Positions 1 to 6,547 of a stretch of 10,834 nt of DNA are shown in pieces. Source of the stretch: CAVSWN01 sp046728115 (GTDB lineage: Bacteria; Acidobacteriota; Vicinamibacteria; Vicinamibacterales; CAVVIG01); contig JBKPDW010000280.1 of the NCBI GenBank assembly GCA_046728115.1, positions 1 through 10,834 of the forward strand, written 5' to 3'. Position numbers and translations under genes: made by a program. Below the pieces are notes generated by a model that was given only the letters and a program-made list of their open reading frames with translations, was not told the DNA's origin and searched no databases. Within the stretch, counting starts at the first letter, position 1. Each line of letters begins with the position of its first letter.

Positions 1-1
1 G

Positions 2-193
2 ATGTCGAAACCAAACGTTAATGGTGTTGCCATTGGCGAGCGTAACGGCAAGCCCGTGATTAAGGTTTTCGTGACGCGCAAACTCCAGAAGTCGGACCTG
101 CGCGCCAGCGAAATCCTCCCCGAAAGAGTCGCTGGGTATCCCACGGACGTTGTGGAAATCGGCGCAGTCTCAGCGCAGCCCAAGTCGAAGTAG
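2..193 (+). CDS. Small protease-associated N-domain protein, probably 3' end of a truncated gene
   Basis: This is a 63-residue reading frame that opens at the very edge of the window. No ribosome binding site can be judged, and the first Met may be internal to a longer gene. The sequence starts with a Gly-rich beta strand (NVNGVAIGERNGKPVIKV), continues with a VTRKL strand, and ends with the motif GYPTDVVEIG. The same order of elements occurs in residues 39-94 of the serine protease that follows (NVVGIGVG, VMVTHK, TDVLAVG). I infer that it is the free-standing or C-terminal form of the N-terminal domain found in bacterial trypsin-like proteases related to plant NAL1. It has no catalytic motif of its own. 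The gap to the likely start of the next gene is short (37-103 bp), so co-transcription is plausible. The domain relationship is fairly sure; the true gene start is not. Confidence 0.6.
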   Translation: MSKPNVNGVAIGERNGKPVIKVFVTRKLQKSDLRASEILPERVAGYPTDVVEIGAVSAQPKSK

Positions 194-296
194 ATCCGTA
201 GTCGGCGATGCCTCGGATGGAGGTGCCCTTGTGAAGAAACCCTCGCGATCTGTTCGCAAGACGAAGAGTCTCGCTCGATCGGAAGGAGTCTCTCGT

Positions 297-1364
297 ATGG
301 CAACCAATGCGGGCAACAAAATGATGTTGACCGACGCGGATGTGCAAGACGCGGTCCGCGCCGTCAAAGCGGCAACCCCTGAATTCTTCGAGGAAGGCAA
401 GTCCAAAAATAACGTCGTAGGCATCGGCGTCGGCGTCAAATGGAAAAATGGAGAGCCCACAGGTGAGCCGGCTGTTTTGGTGATGGTCACTCACAAAGTG
501 GCACCGGAAAATCTCTCGAAAGCCGACTTAGTCCCTTCGACGTTGCAAGGCATGCAGACCGACGTTCTGGCCGTGGGCCAGTTGTTCGCGGGCAACAATG
601 GGTCGCCGAGCGACATTGGCACACAGACCCTCGCCAAGAGGCTCCGGCCGGTCGAAGGCGGCTACAGCGTGGGGCATTTCCAGATCACAGCTGGCACGGT
701 CTCCACTTGCGCCTATGACCTTCTGCCGGGTGCGTCGACCGACCCGGCCAACCCGGTCCACGGTATCGGTATACCGAGCAAGTTCTACATCCTCAGCAAC
801 AACCATGTGCTGGCCAACGTCAATGCTGGTGCCCCTGGCGACCCGATTCTCCAGCCGGGCCCATTCGACGGTGGCGTAAATCCGGCGGACAAGATTGCGG
901 TGCTCAGCCGGTTCGTGCCGATCCAGTTGTTTCCCCCAGTGCCACTCGCCTCGCAGAACAACTTCGTTGATTGCGCTATCGCCGAGGGCGAATTCCACGA
1001 TCTGGATCGCGAGATCTACTGGGGTGGCTATGTGCGCGGATGGCGTCGTCGCGCTCAAGTGCTGCAAATGGTCGGCCAGACGATCAAGAAGACGGGCCGC
1101 ACGACCAATTTCACAACCGGCCGCATCACGGCGGTCAATGCCACTGTTGATGTCAACTATGGCGGTGGTCGTGTAGGGCGCCTGAAGGATCAGATCGTCA
1201 CGACAAACATGTCGGCAGGAGGGGATTCCGGCTCGCTCGTCATGACTCTCGATAACGTTGCAGTCGGGTTACTGTTCGCCGGCAGTGCTCAAGCGACAAT
1301 CCTCAACCAAATCGAGAACGTCCGTACGCTGTTGCGAGTGGAGGTCGCAGAGCAGATTCTGTAG
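297..1364 (+). CDS. Trypsin-fold (S1-like, NAL1-type) serine protease
   Basis: Counted from ATG 297 the protein has 355 residues. Residues 39-94 form a small beta domain (NVVGIGVG to TDVLAVG). The protease domain begins near residue 122 (GGYSVGHFQI). All three catalytic residues are visible: His170 in LSNNHVLA, Asp225 in NNFVDCAIA and Ser311 in SAGGDSGSL. A KTGRTTNFTTGRI segment (265-277) is typical of the NAL1-like branch. ATG 297 has GGAAGGAG at 281-288, 8 nt upstream. An alternative GTG at 231 has GGAGG 7 nt upstream and would add 22 Lys/Arg-rich residues. Neither start gives a hydrophobic signal peptide, so the protein is probably cytoplasmic or exported by another route. It should be an active endopeptidase, but its substrate is unknown. 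The short ORF just upstream repeats its N-domain. The gene is visibly less GC-rich than those downstream. Confidence 0.88.
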   Translation: MATNAGNKMMLTDADVQDAVRAVKAATPEFFEEGKSKNNVVGIGVGVKWKNGEPTGEPAVLVMVTHKVAPENLSKADLVPSTLQGMQTDVLAVGQLFAGNNGSPSDIGTQTLAKRLRPVEGGYSVGHFQITAGTVSTCAYDLLPGASTDPANPVHGIGIPSKFYILSNNHVLANVNAGAPGDPILQPGPFDGGVNPADKIAVLSRFVPIQLFPPVPLASQNNFVDCAIAEGEFHDLDREIYWGGYVRGWRRRAQVLQMVGQTIKKTGRTTNFTTGRITAVNATVDVNYGGGRVGRLKDQIVTTNMSAGGDSGSLVMTLDNVAVGLLFAGSAQATILNQIENVRTLLRVEVAEQIL

Positions 1365-1441
1365 GACCTTGCCCGCAGACGCGCAGGAACCGATTGGCGT
1401 CATCTCGGCCGTACACTGGTTTGTCACAGCGATTCGGTCGA

Positions 1442-1493
1442 TTGACGAATTGCTTACGTCGTCGCCGCATGGAACATATATACGATTGAACCG
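1442..1493 (+). promoter_or_regulatory. Candidate promoter with near-leaderless start for the 468-aa secreted protein
   Basis: The 129-bp gap after the protease contains an isolated AT-rich stretch. TATATA at 1477-1482 could be a -10 box. TTGACG at 1442-1447 is too far (29 bp) to be its -35, and TTGCTT at 1450-1455 gives a 21-bp spacer, so the -35 is unclear. Initiation about 7 bp after TATATA would fall around 1489, only about 5 nt before ATG 1494. No Shine-Dalgarno is visible there, which fits a nearly leaderless transcript. No convincing terminator for the protease gene is seen in this gap. Confidence 0.3.
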
Positions 1494-2900
1494 ATGCGAC
1501 GGACGATCGCCGCGCGTTCTCTTGTCGTTATGTTGTCGGCGGCGGCATGTCTGGTGGAGTGCCGCACGGTTGCGGCGCAATCCGACCTCAGCGTCGAACT
1601 CGTGGTGCCGAGCGGCCGGCCGCTGCGCGTCATGCTGACCGACAACACCACCGTCCACCGTGTCGGTCAGACGGTGACGGGCAGGCTGATCGAGCCCGTG
1701 TATGCGTACGATCGGATCGTGCTGCCGGTCGGCACACTCGTCCAAGGACGCATCACGAAGCTCACGACGCCATCAAAGACCAGCCGGATCCGATCGATGG
1801 GCTCGGGCGATTTTTCGCCGCATCGAGCGATCGAGCTCCGGTTCGAATCCGTGATTCGCAACGACGAGCCGACGCCGATTCAGTCAATCGCGAAAAACGA
1901 AACGCCCCACGTGAAACGCGCGGTCGCCCGCAACGCCGAGACCCCGAGCGATGCGGGCACCGTCGCACGTACGAAAGCGGAAGCAAAGGCGCGCGCGTCG
2001 GCGGCCGCCGCCGATCTCAAACGGCGGGCCAGCGAAGCCATCGCCGCCGTGAAAGAGCCCGGCCGCATGGACCGGCTGAAGGAATGGGGCATTCACAAGC
2101 TGGCCTATTACCCGCAGGTGCTTCAGAAGGGCACGGTGTACGACGCGGAGCTCCTGACGTCGCTCACCCTCGGCAGGGTTCCGCCCCATCCGGCCGCGCC
2201 TCAGGGAACCCTGCCGGTCCCGGACTCGATTCTGACCGCGCGCCTCTTGACCACGCTCGATTCGCGCGTGGCGCCGCGCGGCTCTCTCCTCGAGGCGTTC
2301 GTGAGTGAGCCGGTGTTCGCCGAGGACGGTCGGCTGATCTTTCCGGAAGGCACGAAGCTCACGGGTGAAGTGACGTTCGTCCAGGCCGCCCGCCACCTCC
2401 ACCGCAACGGCCAGCTGCGGTTTCTCTTCGAACGCGTCGATCCGCCGGACGAGGAATCGGTCCCGATGCTCGCGGCGCTGCACGCCATCGACGTCGATGC
2501 CGCCGATCGCGTCGCCCTGGACGACGAAGGCGGCGCGGCCGTGCAGAATTCGAAGACGAGATTCGTCGAGCCAGCGCTGGCACTGCTGGCGCTGCGCGCC
2601 TCGCTCGAACAGGGCGAGGGACGCGGGTTCGAGGGAGGAGTCCGAACCGGCGCACGACCGACTGCGGTGTCAGCGCAAGGGGGCAACAACTTCGCCCGCG
2701 GTATCGGCGGGCTCATCGGCTTCGGAACGATTGGCGTGGTGCTCAGTCAGGTGTCGCGCCCGCTCGGGATCGCGTTCGGCATGGTCGGCGCCGCGCGCAG
2801 CGTCTATTCGAACGTTCTCGGGAACGGCCAGGAGGTTCATTTCGAGGCCGACACACCGATCCAGGTGCAGCTCGCGCCGGGGCGGATCGGCGAGCGATGA
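1494..2900 (+). CDS. Secreted protein with two VirB10/TrbI-like beta repeats
   Basis: The 468-aa protein starts MRRTIAARS followed by a hydrophobic core and a likely signal peptidase site after VAAQ (residue 29), so it is exported. Two segments repeat one pattern. In residues 43-120, LRVMLTDNTTV is followed by GRLIEPVYAYDRIVLPVGT and a beta strand ending LRFESV. In residues 248-316, TARLLTTLDSRV is followed by EAFVSEPVFAEDG and LIFPEGT, ending LRFLFERV. The pattern 'pV....-lP.Gt.l.G.v' resembles the beta-barrel repeat of VirB10/TrbI. Residues 154-190 are an Ala/Lys/Arg/Glu-rich helical linker. Residues 399-443 are Gly-rich and hydrophobic, possibly membrane-interacting, and are followed by a final beta segment (EVHFEADTPIQVQL). 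The stop codon overlaps the start of the VWA gene by 4 bp, suggesting shared function. I do not recognise a named family, and no secretion ATPase or other conjugation gene is nearby. Confidence 0.8.
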   Translation: MRRTIAARSLVVMLSAAACLVECRTVAAQSDLSVELVVPSGRPLRVMLTDNTTVHRVGQTVTGRLIEPVYAYDRIVLPVGTLVQGRITKLTTPSKTSRIRSMGSGDFSPHRAIELRFESVIRNDEPTPIQSIAKNETPHVKRAVARNAETPSDAGTVARTKAEAKARASAAAADLKRRASEAIAAVKEPGRMDRLKEWGIHKLAYYPQVLQKGTVYDAELLTSLTLGRVPPHPAAPQGTLPVPDSILTARLLTTLDSRVAPRGSLLEAFVSEPVFAEDGRLIFPEGTKLTGEVTFVQAARHLHRNGQLRFLFERVDPPDEESVPMLAALHAIDVDAADRVALDDEGGAAVQNSKTRFVEPALALLALRASLEQGEGRGFEGGVRTGARPTAVSAQGGNNFARGIGGLIGFGTIGVVLSQVSRPLGIAFGMVGAARSVYSNVLGNGQEVHFEADTPIQVQLAPGRIGER

Positions 2901-3805
2901 ACGGCCGATCGATTCCGGCGGCTCTCCTCACGGCGATGTTGACGGTCAGCACCGCCGCGCAGCAACCCGCCTTTCACGCGGAAACACGGCTCGTCGTACT
3001 GCGCGCGACCGTACGGAACGGCCGCGGCATCGACGTGACGGATCTCGATCGCGGCGCCTTCACCGTGTACGAGAACGGACGGCGCCAGCCGATCACGTTG
3101 TTCCGGCGCGATGACGTGCCCGTCTCGATCGGTCTGCTCATCGACAACAGCGGAAGCATGCGCTCGCTTCGCGCGCGCGCGGAGGTGGCGGCGCTCGACT
3201 TCGTGCGCGCATCGAACCCGCTCGACGAAATGTTCGTCGTGAACTTCGCCGATACGCCGCGCGTCGACGTGCCGCTCACCGGCGACATACGGAGACTGGA
3301 AGCCGGTATCGCGCGCGTCGACTCGATTGGCGGCACGGCTCTGTGCGACGCGGTGGAGCTGGCCGAGGCCTATCTGCGTGATCATGCGTCGCACGATCGC
3401 CGCGTGCTCCTGGTGATTACCGACGGCCGCGACAATGCGAGCCGCGTGACGCTGCGGGACATCGAGCAGCTGTCGCGCAGCAGCGACACCGCCGTGTATG
3501 CCGTCGGTCTGTTTGGCGCAGCCGATTCGCCCGAGGCAAAGAGCGGCCGGCACGAGCTCGATGCGATGACGGCGCGAACGGGAGGCGGCGCGTACTATCC
3601 GGAGAACGTCGATCGAATCGACGCGATCGTGGCGGACGTGGCCCATCAGATCCGAAATCAGTACACCATCGCCTACGCGCCCACCAATCAGGCGCTCGAT
3701 GGCACCTATCGGCGCATTCACGTCGAGGCGCACGGAGTGGAGCCGCTGACCGTTCGGACGCGCGCCGGCTACGTGGCGGCACCGCCTTCAGCGGTCGGCA
3801 GATAA
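2897..3805 (+). CDS. Secreted VWA-domain protein (Acidobacterial VWFA-related type)
   Basis: This 302-aa protein begins with a signal peptide (residues 1 to about 22, ending VSTAAQ). Residues 30-75 form the short beta region usual before the VWA fold in the Acidobacterial 'VWFA-related' family, with the motif DLDRGAFTVYENG. The VWA domain spans about residues 76-285. Its metal-ion-dependent adhesion site is complete: Asp83-x-Ser85-x-Ser87 in DNSGS, Thr147 in GGTAL and Asp176 in TDGRDN. The protein should therefore bind a divalent metal and a partner protein outside the cytoplasm. The start ATG shares ATGA with the upstream stop codon, so the two genes are very likely translationally coupled and their products may work together at the envelope. 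The ligand is not predictable. Length and layout match the family; no defect is seen. Confidence 0.9.
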   Translation: MNGRSIPAALLTAMLTVSTAAQQPAFHAETRLVVLRATVRNGRGIDVTDLDRGAFTVYENGRRQPITLFRRDDVPVSIGLLIDNSGSMRSLRARAEVAALDFVRASNPLDEMFVVNFADTPRVDVPLTGDIRRLEAGIARVDSIGGTALCDAVELAEAYLRDHASHDRRVLLVITDGRDNASRVTLRDIEQLSRSSDTAVYAVGLFGAADSPEAKSGRHELDAMTARTGGGAYYPENVDRIDAIVADVAHQIRNQYTIAYAPTNQALDGTYRRIHVEAHGVEPLTVRTRAGYVAAPPSAVGR

Positions 3806-4117
3806 GCGCGCTGGGCTGGCCCGCCCTGATGAGGCGATGAGCCCAGCTCCCGGCGATCGCCTGCGCATGCGTATGTGGGGAAACTCCGCACGAGCGAAAC
3901 TCGGCGCCGTCCGGGTCATTTCTACGCGTCGAATCAAGCGTTGCAGTATGTCCGCAAGATCGAAGAGCGCATCGATCAGCACGGCGTTCACCGGCGGCGA
4001 GGGCAGCCCGGTGAGGACTTCCGAAATGCCCATTGCCTGCGCGGTGGCCGCCCAACCGTCGAAGGCGTGATCACGGTCCCGAAGGAGATAGGCCGCGCGG
4101 CGTGTTGCGTAAATCAC
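3788..4117 (-). CDS. Hypothetical 109-aa protein coupled to the zincin gene
   Basis: A minus-strand frame opens at a GTG whose first base is the last base of the zincin stop codon (TAGTG, 4119-4115). It encodes 109 residues. Roughly the first 75 look protein-like: codons end mostly in G or C, and the segment VNAVLIDALFDLADILQRLIRRVE (about residues 47-70) is a good amphipathic helix. The last 35 residues are rich in Arg, Ser and Ala and less convincing. They overlap both the hairpin at 3810-3847 and, by 18 bp, the end of the VWA gene. No motif, signal peptide or membrane segment is recognised and no function is proposed. No clear ribosome binding site exists, so translation would depend on reinitiation after the zincin. 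The alternative is non-coding DNA open by chance in a GC-rich genome. Confidence 0.4.
   Translation of the reverse strand: MIYATRRAAYLLRDRDHAFDGWAATAQAMGISEVLTGLPSPPVNAVLIDALFDLADILQRLIRRVEMTRTAPSFARAEFPHIRMRRRSPGAGLIASSGRASPARLSADR
3810..3847. terminator. Candidate hairpin terminator after the VWA gene
   Basis: GCTGGGCT (3810-3817) is perfectly complementary to AGCCCAGC (3840-3847). Inside the loop, CGCC (3822-3825) can pair with GGCG (3833-3836). The structure begins 5 bp after the VWA stop in a convergent junction, where terminators are common. Neither side has a U-tract, so it could be a Rho-assisted or processing hairpin. It would lie inside the 3' end of the minus-strand ORF 3788-4117 if that ORF is real. 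Confidence 0.3.
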
Positions 4118-4779
4118 TAGCGGTCGTTGTCCGTCGGTTCTGCGACCTGAGATGCGCGACACGACATGAGTCCAGCCCGCTCTCGGGCATTCAGACCATA
4201 GAGTGGCCGAGTCGCGTCTTCCAGCAGGTCCTGCGGCGTGAACTGCGCTCGCATGAGCCCATGCGCCGAGTGATCCCCGGTGCCGAGCAGGTAATGGCCG
4301 ATCTCGTGCGCCAACGTACGCCCAAGCGCACGTCCGAGAAATGTGTCCGCCAGGGCGGGGGGCAAGGTCGCGAACGCATGATCCCCGCGACGAACCAACT
4401 CCGCATGCTGCTCGATATGCCGCACCCAAAGGTGCACCAGCCCCCACCCGCAGGCGGATCCAGGTTGAGTCAACGCCGCCAGCACGGAAATGTGTTCCGC
4501 CCATTCAGGCGACGTCGCCTCCTCGAGCATGACGATGAGCCCTGCGGGGGGCGCCGCGGATACACCCGCAATCGAATCGAACCAGGCGATTCGTACGTCT
4601 AAATGAGACCAGATACGTTCTGTCTCTTTCTTCATCAAGGCGATGATCCTGCTCGACAGACAATGTGTGCTCCGACCGCAACGGTGAACAAGCTGAACGG
4701 TGAGGGTTTTGTGCGGCGGCTCGGTCGATGGTGCAGCGGTCACTGCAGTCATCGCGAGGGCCGCTAGCGCTTGCAGCAT
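4117..4779 (-). CDS. Secreted zincin-type metalloprotease, HEIGH family
   Basis: The chosen ATG at 4779 has GGAGG (minus strand, 4790-4786) 6 nt upstream and gives 220 residues. An in-frame GTG at 4821 would put an Arg- and Gly-containing extension before the hydrophobic segment. Residues 1-16 (MLQALAALAMTAVTAA) look like a signal peptide, though without the usual basic residues. The zinc site is HEIGH at 158-162 with catalytic Glu159. A further His170 and Met176 (GLM) probably serve as third ligand and Met-turn. The spacing HExxH-x7-H is two residues longer than the classical metzincin HExxHxxGxxH. Cys34, Cys40, Cys110 and Cys207 may form disulfides outside the cytoplasm. The protein at 7437-7967 shares the same zinc motif and the following [RK]A-x-[FW]T-x-x-D pattern. 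The gene is divergent from the MocR regulator, which may control it. Substrate unknown. Confidence 0.83.
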   Translation of the reverse strand: MLQALAALAMTAVTAAPSTEPPHKTLTVQLVHRCGRSTHCLSSRIIALMKKETERIWSHLDVRIAWFDSIAGVSAAPPAGLIVMLEEATSPEWAEHISVLAALTQPGSACGWGLVHLWVRHIEQHAELVRRGDHAFATLPPALADTFLGRALGRTLAHEIGHYLLGTGDHSAHGLMRAQFTPQDLLEDATRPLYGLNARERAGLMSCRASQVAEPTDNDR

Positions 4780-4840
4780 GTGCGACCTCCACAGACCACT
4801 CTCCGCTCCGGGAGGCGTCACGTGGAGATCCGGACCGACG

Positions 4841-4887
4841 ATTGCACCGGTACCAGCCGGTCCATCTCGCGATTGAAAAGTGGATCT
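4841..4887. promoter_or_regulatory. Candidate MocR operator in the divergent zincin/MocR intergenic region
   Basis: The 154 bp between the divergent starts hold the likely control sites of both genes. On the minus strand, TGGACCGGC (4864-4856) is followed directly by the near repeat TGGTACCGG (4855-4847). The first ends in ACCGGC, while the second contains the palindromes GGTACC and ACCGGT. A further AAAGTGGATCTG lies at 4877-4888 on the plus strand. Tandem short direct repeats upstream of the regulator's own gene fit what is known of MocR/PdxR-type autoregulation. I see no clear -35/-10 pair on either strand. The assignment is inference from position and repeat structure only. Confidence 0.33.
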
Positions 4888-4933
4888 GTCGAACGATCGC
4901 GCAGCGGGTTAGGTTGACCTGAGCGGAGGGCGC

Positions 4934-6427
4934 ATGCGCGGGTGGGACTTCACGATTTCTCTCGATCCGCAGGCAACGGTGCCAATCTTCGTACAGATCG
5001 CGCGCACGATCGCCGGCGACATCCGGCGAGGGCGCCTGCATCCCGGCGACGTCCTGCCAGGCACGCGCGCGCTCGCCCGCACGCTCGGTGTCCATCGCAA
5101 CACGGTGATCGCTGCGTACGGTGAGTTGACGGCGGAAGGATGGATTACCACCGAGCGCGGACGGGGCACCTTCATCTCGAAGACCTTGCCTGACCCGCGG
5201 CCACGCCGTTTCGCCTCGACCACGAGTGTCGGCGTCGAGCCACCGAATGCCTTCGAACTGGGCGCGACCGTAACGGTCCCACAGTGCCCGTCGGGATTGC
5301 CGGCCGCATACAACCTGGCCGGCTGGCCGGATTTGCGACTTGTCCCGACCAAGGCGTTGGCGCGCGCGTGGCGGCGATCGGTCGAGCGCCGCGGCCGGCA
5401 GACGCTGTCGTACACCGGCGCTGAGGGGCATCCGCATTTTCGAGCGGCGCTCGCGTCGATGTTGAGCGCCACGCGCTCCGTCGCCGTGGACGCGTCCCGC
5501 GTGCTCATCACACGCGGCACGCAGGGAGCACTGACCGTCATCGCGCACGCGCTTCTTCGCCCGGGTGACGTGGTCGCCGTCGAGAATCCCGGGTACAACC
5601 GCGCGTGGCAAGTGCTTGCGTTGACCGGCGCCCGCGTTATTCCGATTCCGGTCGACGCGCACGGCCTGTCGATCCATCACCTGGCGGCCGCTGCCGACAG
5701 GCAGACGATCCGGGCGGTCTTTGTGACGCCCCATCATCAGTTCCCGACCACGGTGACCCTCTCCCCCTCGCGGCGACGCGCGCTGCTGGATCTCGCGCAA
5801 CGCCACCGCTTCGCCATTATTGAAGACGATTATGACCACGAGTTCCACTTCGACGGGCGGCCAATCCTGCCGCTGGCCAGCGCAGACACGGCGGGCTCGG
5901 TCGTTTACATCGGCACGCTGTCGAAAACGCTCGCTCCGGGATTCCGCCTTGGCTACATCGCCGCACCCCGACGCGTGATTGCGCACCTGACCCAGTACCG
6001 TGCTCTGCTCGACACCCAGGGAGACGGCGCATTGGAATCCGCTGTGGCCGAGCTGATCGAAGATGGCGACGTGCAGCGGCACGTGCGCAAGAGCCGGCGC
6101 ATCTACCGCGCGCGGCGCGATGCGATGGTCGCGCTGCTGAGGAAGCAGCTCGGCGATGCCATCACGGTCGAGGTGCCGGTCGGCGGCACGGCGCTCTGGG
6201 TCCGAGTCGCCGCCGGCATCGATATCGAGCGATGGTGCCAGGCCGCCGCGGCCCGGGGCGTCATCTTCGAGACCGGCGATCGGTTCTCCTTTGACAACGA
6301 ACAGCTGCCGTACGTCCGCCTGGGTTACGCCGGGTATCGGGAGGCAGAACTGGCCGATGCCGTTCGATTGCTCGCAGACGCGCTGGCGGAAGTGCGCAGT
6401 CCGAGACGCCTTACGGCAGTGTCGTAG
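4934..6427 (+). CDS. MocR/PdxR-type transcriptional regulator (GntR HTH + PLP aminotransferase domain)
   Basis: The 497-aa protein has the full two-domain layout of the MocR family. Residues 15-83 are a GntR winged helix-turn-helix (VPIFVQIARTIAGDIRRGRL, LPGTRALARTLGVHRNTV, GRGTFIS). Residues 125-485 are a fold-type I aminotransferase domain. Visible cofactor residues are Asp298/Asp299 and Tyr300 in EDDYDHEF, Lys331 in GTLSKTLAPGFRLGY as the Schiff-base lysine, and Arg462 in YVRLGYA. HHQFPTTVTLS (267-277) is a family signature. Start ATG 4934 follows GGAGGG at 4925-4930 at close spacing. Known members sense PLP or amino-compound adducts and regulate vitamin B6, GABA or taurine genes. None of those lies here: the divergent neighbour is a secreted metalloprotease. 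It probably acts as a PLP-dependent cytoplasmic regulator of itself and perhaps that gene. An enzymatic aminotransferase role is unlikely. Confidence 0.93.
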   Translation: MRGWDFTISLDPQATVPIFVQIARTIAGDIRRGRLHPGDVLPGTRALARTLGVHRNTVIAAYGELTAEGWITTERGRGTFISKTLPDPRPRRFASTTSVGVEPPNAFELGATVTVPQCPSGLPAAYNLAGWPDLRLVPTKALARAWRRSVERRGRQTLSYTGAEGHPHFRAALASMLSATRSVAVDASRVLITRGTQGALTVIAHALLRPGDVVAVENPGYNRAWQVLALTGARVIPIPVDAHGLSIHHLAAAADRQTIRAVFVTPHHQFPTTVTLSPSRRRALLDLAQRHRFAIIEDDYDHEFHFDGRPILPLASADTAGSVVYIGTLSKTLAPGFRLGYIAAPRRVIAHLTQYRALLDTQGDGALESAVAELIEDGDVQRHVRKSRRIYRARRDAMVALLRKQLGDAITVEVPVGGTALWVRVAAGIDIERWCQAAAARGVIFETGDRFSFDNEQLPYVRLGYAGYREAELADAVRLLADALAEVRSPRRLTAVS

Positions 6428-6478
6428 CGCGGAGCGTGTGCAGTTCTGACTTCGCGCAGTGTGCTGTTCGGAGGATCG

Positions 6479-6500
6479 TCATTACGTCCGAGGTAATTGA
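6479..6500. promoter_or_regulatory. Small inverted repeat upstream of the XRE regulator gene
   Basis: ATTAC (6481-6485) and GTAAT (6493-6497) form a perfect 5-bp dyad with a 7-bp spacer. Flanking TC and GA extend it with one mismatch or bulge. It lies 50 bp before ATG 6548 in the 120-bp gap after the MocR gene, in an AT-rich patch of otherwise GC-rich DNA. It could be an operator of the XRE protein, but so short a dyad may be chance. Confidence 0.22.
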
Positions 6501-6547
6501 ATTCGCTACCCGGCGACAGCAAGATCGCGAATAAGGCAAAACACGAC

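Noticed and set aside
150..296. Longest start (150) of the serine protease frame
   Set aside because: It overlaps the end of the preceding ORF, has no ribosome site and gives a Ser/Arg-rich tail. GTG 231 and ATG 297 both have good sites.
2837..3733. 298-codon minus-strand frame opposite the VWA gene
   Set aside because: The plus strand has a full MIDAS and signal peptide; the minus frame looks like a codon-position shadow.
4117..4779. ImmA/IrrE-type protease assignment
   Set aside because: HEIGH is shared by many zincins. The signal peptide and the later His and GLM motif fit a secreted metzincin-like group better.
4780..4821. GTG 4821 as start of the first zincin
   Set aside because: ATG 4779 has a GGAGG at 6 nt and places the hydrophobic signal segment at the N-terminus.
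4505..6082. 525-codon minus-strand frame opposite the MocR gene
   Set aside because: It is Arg/His-rich with no domain, and the plus strand encodes an unmistakable GntR-aminotransferase protein with all motifs.
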